64,000 bases of DNA from Gymnogyps californianus (taxonomy: Eukaryota > Chordata > Aves > Accipitriformes > Cathartidae), in the NCBI RefSeq assembly GCF_018139145.2, contig NC_059478.1:31867001-31931000 (forward strand), given 5' to 3'. The translations under genes were made by a program, and so were the position numbers. The notes below the pieces were generated by a model that had not been told where the DNA came from, did no database searches, and worked only from the letters and a program-made list of their open reading frames with translations. Positions 1 to 11,226 of the stretch are shown piece by piece (positions within the stretch are counted from its first letter, which is position 1; each line of letters starts with the position of its first letter).

Positions 1-224
1 GCTTATTGCAGCACAAACCACTCATCCTGACCAAATGGATGAGCAGCAGACCAGCATCCCTAAAGAAGGAGCAAGGAACAGACTGACTCATTTATTTAAA
101 AGGCTGGCTGAGAACTCAGCCATCTTTTCAGAATCCTGATATTATTTTTTCCTTTCTGCAAAATTAGAAGTCATTAAACTGATTTTCTTTTAATGTGTCT
201 TGACTCTTGTGCTTTGCTAAAATG

Positions 225-247
225 AGTATTTCTCTTCTGTGCAGGTA
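225..247 (+). other. Recursive-splice (ratchet) like motif
   Basis: A pyrimidine-rich run ends in TGCAG and is followed at once by GTATGT, so a 3' splice site abuts a 5' splice site with no exon between. A plausible branch point (GCTAAAA) lies about 20 bases upstream. This is the arrangement known from ratchet points in very long vertebrate introns. An AG between branch point and acceptor weakens the case. It would need the window to be intronic on the plus strand, which is not shown. Confidence 0.25.
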
Positions 248-662
248 TGTATCCTCTCAAAACCAGCTGCACACCCACCACCTCAGAGCAGGTCTGAGGG
301 TTCAGGGGCTAACAAAATCTCTGGGACTGTGATTTTAGCACTGCTGATGAGGGTAGGAACCACACGAACTACCAGCAGCAGGTTTGTAGAGCTCACGGCG
401 ACAGATGAGTACAGCTGCAATCTGACGGGATGATTTCCAAAAAGGAGAGGCCAAAAAACAAACCAGCAGAAATAAACTAACTTTTACCACTGAACTAATG
501 CAGCAATCAGTGGCCAAGAAGCAGAAGCCCGAGACCTGCTCCAAGGGTCCCTACACAAAGCTGGTTAACTACAAAGGTGGCACAATTATCGAAAAGCTAG
601 GAGACAGCAGAAAAAGGCTTACGATTCTGCAGAAGACAGCAATCTTACTGGCCTGGGATAAA

Positions 663-686
663 ACGTAGTTTTTATTCAGGTAAAGC
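663..686 (+). other. Second CAG/GTAAAG ratchet-like motif
   Basis: A T-rich run ending in TTCAG is followed directly by GTAAAG. It has the same abutting acceptor/donor layout as the motif near 240, but with a shorter pyrimidine tract and a weaker donor. Chance is a sound explanation. Confidence 0.15.
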
Positions 687-1850
687 TCTCATTAAAATCT
701 GGGAGAGTATCGAGTAAGTAAAAATAAGGACCTCAGGGTCCTGCCTATCCCATCTTACTAATGAACTCTTAGAGACAGAGAACAAAATTTTGCCCAGGGA
801 GCAGCTTCCCTGCTTTACTCCGTGATCTCCTGTGAGCTTACAGGAAAGTCAAGACAGTTCATGATGTTTAAATCAAGGTGCAAGTTGATTTATTGTAGCA
901 GAACAACATGGTGTTTATATCTGCTTCAGGATTCTTTCTTTCTTCAGTTATTTTTTTACATCTCTTAAGAGCACAGGAAACATATGACATAATCTGAATA
1001 TTTATGGCACGCTGTGTAAAAGCAGAAGCCCCTCTTCTGTACCCATCTCATTACAGGAGTTTACATTTTTGGAAAGGCTTCCTGTTCTGGACCAATCTGA
1101 ATTTCATATTTCTGCTCCACTGTTAGCCCAGACTAATACAATGGTGTAGATCATAGAGGATTTCAAATCGTTCAGCAGCCTTTTCAAAACAAGAGCCCAT
1201 GTAAAAGAGTTCAGCTAGCCACTCTCCTTCATCTGAGGGGAAAGCTTGCCTTAGGCACAAACAAAGCTTCAAATTGATTTAATTTAAAATTTCAAACTTC
1301 TGTATGCTGCTCAGCTTCCGACTGCCATCTGCTTTTTCAGCTTGCCGTGACAGAGAGCACATTTTTTATTATGTTTGTTCAAGCAGGTCCATCAGTACAA
1401 TATTAATTTTCAGAGTTTGGGAGTTCTGTATGCTTTAAAAAGCCACTAGTTATAAATCTGATCAGAAATTATCAACACAAATATCATAGCTCATTTAGCC
1501 AGCTTTCAAAATTGCATCTTCTCAGCCTGAACCTCCCAGACTGTTATCTCCTTGAACTGTCCCCCATATCTGTGTTGCACCAAACACAAAGGTCCCTCCT
1601 GATCTTAAATCGGGACCTTTTATATCAGCCACAGCATATGAGTCTTCAAAAAGTAGTAACCAAATGTATTTTGATCACATCAGATGAAGACACCCCTGCT
1701 CAGATATTCCCGTGAGAACTGTGTCAGCACAGGAGCAGAGCAGTGAAACAGCCTTTACAGCAGGAATCCAGTTTATCTCAAATCAGACCCTGGGCCGTAC
1801 CAGCCCTTGTCTTGACATCCCACTCCAGGCATTCCTGGGCCTTTTTCCCC

Positions 1851-1913
1851 CTCTTTTTTTTCTTTTAAAGCTTCCTGTATAAAATTGATTTTCCAAAGAA
1901 AAAGAAAAAAGAG
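1851..1913. repeat. Imperfect inverted repeat, CT arm and GA arm
   Basis: A pyrimidine arm (CTC followed by a T-rich run, 1851-1866) is mirrored by a purine arm (1895-1913) ending in GAG. The arms pair over roughly 16 bases with small gaps and enclose a loop of about 28 bases. Both arms are low complexity, so the hairpin may be only two opposed simple tracts. Confidence 0.4.
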
Positions 1914-3221
1914 TGTCACTTGGGACCTCTCCACTAAGTTAATCTACTTTTCCAAACTGCTTAACTAATGTGTTGCATTGTGCCAACGCAAGGAGAAGTA
2001 GACCTCTTCTTCCACTTGCAAATGCACTAAAATTAAGTTCTTCCCTAGGCTTTACACTTAAAATATAGCTCTTTCGCATCCTTCCAGAACACCCTCCTTC
2101 CAACAAACATATTCCTAGAGACAGGCATATGTTACAAACGTCCCAATAAAATGAACTTTGGACGAAACTGCAGCTTATGCCGTCCCTGCTGAGAAGCCAG
2201 AAACATGCCAAGTCGTGGCTAAAACCGGAAAATGACATTAATAGACGGGACGTGAAACAGCCCAGATGGGAGCGGCTGTGATTAACTCACAGGCATACCC
2301 CCAAATTCACCCCACGCCACGTCAAGCCCTCCTTTCTGTCAAAACCAGATGACTGCTCATCCCTGCCTCGTAGACTGGACTTAAAGTCCCGGTTTGCTTT
2401 GCATAAGGAACTACGCAGCCATTAATAACTGTTTTAGGTGAAAAATAAAACTGGGACTCTGTCCGCACTGGTCATGCATGAGGCCAGTGCTCTTTTTACA
2501 GATTGCGTCAGGCCTGCTCTCTTACTTAAGTTCCAATTTAGATAGTTGTATCTTCCACCTAACCTCTCCTCACAACCTCTGGCAGCGAGCCACCGATGGG
2601 GTATTTCCTCCCCTATCCCGCTCCGACTGATTTTATTTCTATTCAGCAGCAAACCAAGAATCCTAGCTTCATATTGACACTCGACACAGCGCTTCAAGGT
2701 CTCCCTGAGAGGCACTACATAAATGTAAATTCTACAATTATTTGAAAGCGGAGTCTCTTCCAACCTGAGTGAGATCTGATAGCATCTCTGCCTTATAAAT
2801 AATGTAATGTGCTGGCACGGTTTGCTTCTCTGTACAAGGCACAGAAGGCCCAGCTGGAGCACAAACAAGCATACAAGAAAAACACAGTTGACAAAAAATG
2901 TACAGGGAGACCCAAAAACATGTTCTCTATAGATCTCGGCATAGACGGACAACAGGGCTTTCTTCTGATTTAGGGCAACATCTGTGATCGGTGAAAACTG
3001 TGACTATTCGGGAAAGATTAGAAAGCAGAACTGAGCCACGCTAGGGATGTGAGAGTTGCAAATATCCCAGATATTTCAGTCAAATCTCTTTTGTAGTCCT
3101 ACCTTCAAAGTCATAGATCGTAAAATAATAAAACGCTGTCGTCAAGATCCTCAAAACAAACAGTCAAGGGCAAAAAAAAGATAATAAAAAATTCAGAGGT
3201 GTCTTACCAACAGACCCCCAC

Positions 3222-3362
3222 GGCAGCTCTTCCCTTGGCTCGGGGTGATGTGACACAGATGTTGTCGGCTGTGTGAAACGGTAACGCTGCCCGGGGCGCC
3301 TGCGCGGGCGAGAGCTCAACGTTCGTTGGACTTTCCCATTTGGTTTTAGGGCACCGGAATCG
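3222..3362. promoter_or_regulatory. Orphan CpG-dense patch, candidate promoter
   Basis: I count about 14 CpG dinucleotides in about 140 bases, at or above the number expected from local GC, while the surrounding DNA is strongly CpG-depleted. At 3295-3306 lies GGCGCCTGCGCG, close to the NRF1 consensus typical of CpG promoters. On the minus strand a good splice donor (TTG/GTAAGAC) falls at 3201-3207, about 90 bases from the NRF1-like site, as expected for a short non-coding first exon. The only ATG on that strand between the patch and the donor opens a very short frame. I infer a promoter or enhancer for a non-coding or 5'-UTR exon. A conserved unmethylated element without transcription is the main alternative. 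Confidence 0.35.
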
Positions 3363-3408
3363 GCCAAGGTGGCTTTTTCACTTGCAGGTTGGTAAAAGGA
3401 CTCGGATA

Positions 3409-6400
3409 CCTTACAGAGCTCACCGAAAGCCCCTCATCTTTTGCTAACCAACTGTATTTTCTGAGATAAAAGGCTGAGGGGAAGGATCCGGTTTACTGTA
3501 AATAAACAGCAAACTATTGGACCATCTGGAGCTTTTCTGTAATTTATGCTTGCGCTGCAATTTTAAGGAGACTTGCTTCCAAATGATGACACAGTTTGGG
3601 GATTTAAACCATAATCTTTAAAACACATATTTAAAAGGTATTAGCTAATTATTTAGGCTGTAACTACTGCAAAAACAGCAAATAAACCAGAGTTCTTTGA
3701 ACTGGTGTTTTTGAAGTTAGCGAGCGTTTGAAGTGAGTTATAGGTAAGAGCATTTGATTGACTTCTGTGGAGACGGACTGTAAATGAGAAGGGGAAAAGG
3801 TGTCTGGTCTTTGTGCAGGGAAAAAATCAATAGAGAACCAGTCAAGGAGAGCTCACCCAGGAGGCAACAGCCCAAATGGAGCTGGAGAAGCCAAATTTTG
3901 CCCACCGTGGTAGGAACTGCTGTGCGGCTGATAAACCCCTTACAACACATTTAAACTTTTCCATAGGCTGTCTGAATAGGAACATATTTTTACCAGAGAA
4001 ACTATGACTTATCATGAATTTAATGCTTAACTAATGTGCTACAAAAATTTTCATTTCCTTCTATGCCAGCAGCTTTATTCTCTTTATTTATCTGCTGTGG
4101 GACTGTCAGTGATGCCTGCTAATTTTCATTTTACTAGCAGACCCATTTTTTCCCTGATACGTGTTTCCCAAACATCCATGTTAAAGACAATTAAAAAAAA
4201 AGAGATCTAAAGCTGACTATTATTAATTTGGGGTCACTGCAACACAGGAGACCCAAATCAGTATCACATCAGTTGTATCCAAGCACATCCCTCAGCACAC
4301 CGTCCTCAGCATGAGTCCCGCAGAAGGTATCACGAGGCAGTGGGCTTACTTCTGTTTCGCCTCATTCCTGTAATTAACGTGGGTGACTCGTTTTCCAAGT
4401 GTCCAGCACCCACGCCTGAAATGGACAGCCCTGAGCATGCCCGTAAGGGTGATGCTTTTGTGAGCGCTGGGTTCAGGGCACCCCAAGTGAGGCAGGGTGA
4501 GACATCTGCCTTCCAGAAGATGTTCAGATACCGCACAGATTGACAGGGGATAAAAACCCGATAGGCAGCCATTTGTTACTATTAACGTTTAATTAAGAGC
4601 AGACGTTATTAGCTTTGCGTCAGAAAACCAACAAGTCTTCTATGCACGGATGGAAATTCTGAGTTTGTTGATAAATAAACAATTCATAAATGAACGCAGA
4701 GAGTTTCTAAAAGGGAATGCTGTCTGGGAATCACGCTGTTCCTAAGGCCTGAAGAAAACAACATGGGTCTGATTTCTGTTCCTTCTTCCTCATCCTCTAA
4801 TGTTCATGCTAGGGTAGACAGAAAGCCAGCTGGATCTGCTTTTGGGTTTTTACAGAAATCTCTAACTGATTATACATTGAAAAATACAACCCCTTTTCTT
4901 TCACGGAAAGTCATCAGACTTAGCAGCACTTACCTGGGTCTCCAGACTGCTCATAAATATAAAAAACTTGAGTCCAAATCTTCACTTCCTTTTTTTATTA
5001 TTCCATGAATAATTTTTTTTTTTTTTAAATAACATTAACCTGCTCTAAGTCCTTATTTTCAGTATTCAATTTATTTTGGTCAAACAGACACTCGGATGAA
5101 CTTTGTACCTAACTCATGTACTTCAGAAAGCAGACATCATGCAGCCAGCAAACCCATCACGTGTCTATTGTATTTTGGAACAGGGTTAGAATTGGGTAAA
5201 GCTCTTGTGAGATGGATGAAAATATTCCTGAATGCATATAAAGGACTTTCAAAAAGCCAATAAATACAGTAATATTGCGGCCCCCTACAACAAAATGACA
5301 TGGCTGGAAAATGATCTCAAGAAACAATTTTCATGCCAGGGTAAGACTTATTAATGAAGAAGAGTGCACCGTTAAAGAGAACGAAGGGAAGGGAATGCAT
5401 TGGCATTACATTTCAGTAACCGGGGACCCTCTGGAACTGGAACTTCAAAATAGGATTTCTTAAAAGCTTTTTCTTTCCTAAATTCCCTTTGCAGAAGCCT
5501 GCTTATTCTTTCATAATCACTTCAAAGCAATCCCCAGCCTTGCAATAAAGTAAATTCAAAGCAATTAGAGAGTAGATCTACACAGCAAGACAAAACAGTG
5601 CTTATAGAGGTTTTCTGTAAAGTGGTTCTGCATACATTTTCCTTGGAATGACATTATTTGTATAAAGAAGTAGGGGTATATTTTATGAAGGAAAGAAAAT
5701 ACGAAATAAATTTATGATAGCAAATAGAAACACTGCATCTCTGGAGTGTGATATTGTATTGCAGTTTGCAAGCACAACCAATATAGCATTGCCCTGCTAC
5801 ATTCATACATTTTAGTGAACAATAACAGAGAGGGGAAAAAAGAAAAGAAAGGAGTCTTCCGCAGCGTGCTACAATAAAAGCCACCACGTACTACAATAAC
5901 AAGCTACATATGTTCAAGAATAAACAGACCAACTTTGCATTTTCCTGCCCCGTCTCCCCAGCGGCCTTGCTTCGCTACCTTGCCAATTGACGTTTTCACG
6001 AAGGCAACCCTGTGAAATGTAAAACTGCTTCTTCCCTTACGCTGGTGAGGCTGTTGCCGTAAGAGGAGCTGAGCTGTGCTGAACTGAGATGTGGTTATTT
6101 CATTGTGATGCAAATAAATGTAACAATTAAGAATATAATTTTGGAAGATGTCAGCGGAGTAATTACTCATATGGCTTCCAGCCAATTAAGCAGTAGGTGA
6201 ATTAGCCCATTTAATTGGGTCTGGAATTTCAGCGCAAGGTGTTTTATGCTTTGTATTCTGTCAACATTTTGCTGAACTATACGTTAATAATTCTGATTGC
6301 TCTCGAAATAACATCTGGGCAAATGTGGTCTGGAGTACAAGAACCACTGCTTGAAAGGTTGCATACACCTGTGATCCCAGTTGTGCAAGCAGATTGACTC

Positions 6401-9400
6401 CAACAAAAGCTCCATTCAAGGAAGATGGAAGTCTTGATTTGCTTGTAAGCCCATTAAACACACTGAACGGCTATGAAGATGAAACAAGGAAGCGCTTTAG
6501 GACTCTGCAGTTAGAAGTCTTAGAGCAGAAATGGCAATAATAAAAGAACACCACAAAGTGATTATTCCCAGTATAAAAAGACAAGCTTATAACACCAACT
6601 GAAGAGGAAAAAGAAGAAAAAAGTGTCATATCTCTTGCTTGGGAGGCTGCTGTGATTCAGCTAATCTCTATTAGCAGATGATCACAATACACAATAGTCC
6701 TCGGTAAGATGCGAAAACAGAGGCACTCATGGGTTAGTGGAGAAGTACTTCACAGCTACCCTAAGGAAGCACAAAATAGACACACTAACATTAAGACTGA
6801 AGATTACACTGTTAGTGACAATAACAGCATACAAATGAACCCTCCTTCACAGGAAAAGATTAGTTTGAGAACTAAAAATCCTCATTTAAAAAGGGTCTGA
6901 TGAAACTGAGAGCCAAACTAATACAGCAGCGGCTGTCTATTAGCCACAAGAAACGAGAGAGAGTGCAAGACCTAGATGAGACGCTCTTTTTATGGCAGGA
7001 GCTGGTTCTTTTTATTTTACTTTCACATTGCCATTCCCTAAAACTAAGAGGGTCTTTGGGTGTGATTAGCATCTCTGATTGAAATTCAGTCACTGTTCGC
7101 TCAGGCCCGATTGAGTCACTTTATTCTGCAGACTTCATTTTTGAGACTTCGAGGAGTAAGTACCAGGCTTTGAGTTAGGAAACCTCTGTTTGAGAGATCA
7201 GCCTCATATCACTCCATGCTGAAAACAAAGCAGTGGCAAGGAGCAATACTGAATGGTTTTATTTTTACATGTACAGCAAGACTGGAATCTCAGGGATGCT
7301 TTCAGGGGAATTACTGCATCGGAGCTGGATTGCTTTGTCCATTTTTTACAGCTTCAGACTCCTTGCAAGGATTCCTTGAACTTCCTAACACCATAGAAGA
7401 GAAATCAGAGGTATAGGCACACATCTTCTCAGTTCATCGGTAATACTCTGCACAACTAGACACTCCTATGTATACTCAAGAAAAGTCAGAGGCTGGACTT
7501 TGCTGCACAGTGTTTGCACAGCCGGGGAACAGTCTGCAGGAGTTAAACCTGTAAAATGCAAGTCTGAGATCTGGACTGCAGTCTTGGACTCCTCTACTTC
7601 TGTGTTTAACACCTCACTCAAACAAGTTGTTACATGCCTCCACGCCTCATTTTTCCCATTTAGTATATCAGAATAAATCAGTGATTCATATTTCAAAAGG
7701 ATTTTGAGATCTTTGCACGTAGCGCGCTCCGTAGCATTATTGTTATTTATAATTAACAGCAGGGTTACTCCACTATTAATAACACTTAGCAGCGGTGCTT
7801 TTCATCTTCAAACCACTTTTTGAGCATTAATTAACTTCAGGCTTCTGTTACTCACAACATCTTTCTTCTTCTCATTCTGCTTCCCTCAATTCCCTGTGTT
7901 ACAGGGGTAATGGTGAAAACCACTTGAGCTTCAAGCAACTTGATCCTCAATATTTAACTTTAGAGGGGCATTTCATAATTTTCACAGCGAGAATTGGTTC
8001 CACACTGACGAATTTTCTCCAAGGTGTCTTTGTAAGCCACCAGAGTGGATCCACACTGCCCCTTTTAATTGGGACTGTGCAGACTGAGCGGTGTACAAAC
8101 AGCTTTTCTATGAGTTTCTCACCTGCCTGACCACTGCTCCTCTCTCCTTGCTGCGATGTGGAATTACCAGAGACTGCTGAGGGACGCTCGGGAGCTCTCA
8201 AAACATCTCAGCAGTTAGCGCAATGGGAACAGAAATGAAAAACGCATTTTCTTCAGTCTGCACTTTATCTCACCCAGAATTTCATTCCAGCAGCAACATC
8301 TCAGGGCAGCTAGTCCCATTTTTTTCTTGATTAGCCATTTCTCAGCTAGAAAATACAGCACATAGTTCATTTTTAGTGAAGGACTTCTTACTCAGTAATG
8401 TATTTTATACCTTAGCATCTAAAAGATAAGGCAACACACAGTACCCCTCTCTTCTTCATGACGAGCTGGCCAGAAGCGAGCAACAGGACCCTGCTTTAGT
8501 TCCTCTCCTGCCAGATGGATCAGACCATCCTGCCCATTTTACTGGCTTTGGACGTAATCAGCATTGCATCTGGGACACTTGTTGATTTATACAAATCATC
8601 ATTCAAGGCGGGCTTTTGTAGCATGACATGCTTGTCTGTAATTGTCTTCGTGGCTCTTCACGAACATAAATGTGTTCATATTGATGTATTATTTCGTTGA
8701 CTATATTGTTCTGGGGTTCACAGTCTTTAGATAAGTATTTTTTAATTGTATTGAAGGTACTTAGCCTCCTGTGTTTTTTAATGGCAGTCTTTTCTTCTAA
8801 AGTTAAGCATGCCATTAACGGAAAATTGTTTAGCTATTCCAGGGGACTCCTAGACACCTGGGTTTTCAACAGGTTGACTTATCCAGGGCTCTTCCTCACT
8901 TCCAACCATCAATAACGTGCACTTACAGTGAAAGAAATCATTCACAGTGGTGTTCCTTTTGGTAGCTGCTCTGTCTTGGACCATTATATTGGCTCCTAGT
9001 GTCCTCAGAGCAAAGGTTGCTCTCACCTTTGGAAGAGAAGCTGAGAAGAAAGGGGCCATGGGGGAAAATGAGTCTATATAAATGCAATAGGAGAAAAAAA
9101 ATAACAAGCTGTTCTCTGCTGCTCTGCGTCTCCTTATGAAAAAGAGTCTGTTACAACACTGGCTCAACAGGCTATCCTAGGCAACCTTGCTGCTATAAAG
9201 AAAGAATGAATGATATCAAAGAAATGTAGATCCCTTACTGAATCATTTTGGCTTGCTATCCTTTGGCTCATACACTGTGGGGTTTGGACCAGTTATTTAT
9301 TGAAGGGACGCTGATTCATTTTAATTTACTTGCCAAATTGGTCAGCATCAAACGTAAATCAATATAAACCCTATTTATTAGGTCCAACTTTGTGAACTGC

Positions 9401-11100
9401 CAACTCCCTACAAGTTCCTTTGCATCCCTGTACTCTACCAAGAGACAGAGAGAAGCAATGGACTCATCCACCAGATGCAATCAGAAATTCAACTACACAC
9501 GTATCCGTGTACACTGGAGTACGCCTTTCCTGTACAGCTTCATCATGAAATGGGGTTTTTGCATCATCAAGTTTGTATGTATGTGTAAAGGGAATGCATT
9601 AGCTTGTAATGAAGTATGGTTGCAGTTCATGTAATTTTATCTCATTCATCATACTAAAAGCACAGTTATTTATTCTAGGCCTTCCATTTTTTTTAATGTA
9701 AAATCTATAACAGCAAAAATCCTCAATCAGTGAAACTATCCACACTTTTGCATGATCATAAGAAAAGAAGGCATTACAAGTGGTAGACTAATTATGCCTT
9801 CTCAGCATATATTTGGCCCTGGAGGTAAAGATAACATAAATTCTTCATTGTGTTCTACTTTAACGTCCAAAGATTAGCATATTCCACCACTTTTATAAAT
9901 CACAGAGTTTCCAGCACACTCTGCATTTAAAATCCAAAAGTGGAATGTATACATTTTTGATTTTAAACAAGAAAATGCTGTTTGCAAACTGACAGAAGTA
10001 TCTCACCCAGTACATTGTATTAATGTCCAGTGAAGCAAATCACGTAACCAGCTGCTGGAGTAACAGCCAAACATCCTAGACTACTGCACCATATAATTCA
10101 ATTGATTGCCCTGAGAAACAATAATATAGTTATAATACTTCTACTAGCTTGATCCCCAGGGGAGCAAATTTACTCTGGTCTCCCTAACTGGTTGATAACA
10201 TATTTAAATGCCAGTCAGTCACTAATCCGCTGCTGCTCCATCCTCTGAGAGCTGCTTTATTGAACACTGTAATTGCCTGGATGTTGTTTTTCATTTCTGT
10301 AGCTGTTGCTGTTAATTAAATATTTCATAGAAAGCTCGCTCTGACATTTCTTACTGCATTCTTGAATATCTGATAAGATATACAGGCTGAATATTTGTAC
10401 CTGCTGCTCTCTGCTGATACTCTTGTCCTAGATTCAAACCCCCAAAACACTGAAGAAATGACATACTTTTAGTGAAATTAGGACTCACACTGTTAAAGGG
10501 CTGAGGGGATCTGAATGAAATAGAGGCATATGCCATGTCTGTTAGATCACAGATGTCAGCTAAAGTGGGATGTACATCTGGACTACAAGATCTACCTTCC
10601 TTCTCCCCGTATACACGCAGTGGACGCGGGCACTCCAGCAGTGGCAGAATTGATTTTCTGGAGTCAAACCTTAGTAGCAAATGTCAGTCTGGGCATTCCT
10701 AACGCAAAAAATCTTGAAGGCGGATAAGGTTCAGAATTAGTTGATTTTATGTATGCCACGATACAAGAGAAAGGTAGCACGAAGAGGCATGCTAGCCGCT
10801 CATGGGGATGGCAGGTGGGGTTCCCTCTTAACGCTGTCTTTAAAGGAAGAATGAAGGGATAGATCCAGCTGTGGACATTCAATGCCCAGTGGCACAGGAC
10901 TATCGACAGGTTAAGACTGAGCTGGGGATCGGAAAACATCAGGAACTTCTCTAACGCTTGAGATACAATACTGTTGTTTTCACACTGTACTCTAATGACT
11001 ACTGCCTCCCAAATTAACAAGACTGTTAATGAAAAGAAACTACTGTTAATGCTCTGAATTACGTTGTCCAATGGTGTCTGACAAATAAGTCTGGAGCGGT
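3409..11100. other. Non-coding block, no gene seen
   Basis: AT-rich sequence with short open frames only, none with recognisable domains. It includes a run of 14 T at 5013-5026 and an excellent but isolated minus-strand donor (CAG/GTAAGTG) at 4928-4936 with no convincing acceptor upstream. Another minus-strand donor-like site at 8117-8125 (CAG/GTGAGA) also lacks a partner. No interspersed repeat was recognised in this span. Confidence 0.55.
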
Positions 11101-11113
11101 AACAAAGGATCTA

Positions 11114-11226
11114 TCGTAGGCAGATGTGGATACACACATAATATACACGTCATGTAACTATAGGCATTTACACACACAGTATGCATCCCCAGGAACACAG
11201 TTTGTATATGTACACACATACACCTG
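11114..11226. repeat. CA/TA-rich degenerate microsatellite
   Basis: Several short ACACAC and TATACAC runs are spread over about 110 bases with interruptions. This is the usual look of a decayed CA/TG microsatellite. Confidence 0.5.

Larger units (their letters stand above)
1..3200. other. Non-coding block, no gene seen
   Basis: AT-rich DNA with stops in all frames and no recognisable protein domain. The longest open frame is on the minus strand at 2434-2952 (172 codons). It begins at TTG, has no ATG until near its end and matches no family I know, so I regard it as chance. The block contains the two CAG/GT motifs near 240 and 679 and a pyrimidine/purine inverted repeat at 1851-1913, listed separately. 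Nothing else stands out. Confidence 0.6.

Noticed and set aside
2690..2790. Resemblance to a CR1 3' tail (TCTTCCAACCTGAGTGA)
   Set aside because: Only about 20 bases fit, and upstream sequence does not continue into CR1.
2434..2952. 172-codon open frame on minus
   Set aside because: Starts at TTG, has no early ATG, and the translation has no recognisable motif beyond a hydrophobic run.
4928..4936. Ideal minus-strand donor CAG/GTAAGTG
   Set aside because: No acceptor with a pyrimidine tract at a suitable distance; single donor matches are frequent by chance.
8117..8125. Minus-strand donor CAG/GTGAGA inside an open frame
   Set aside because: The sequence upstream on that strand is purine-rich, so no acceptor is available nearby.
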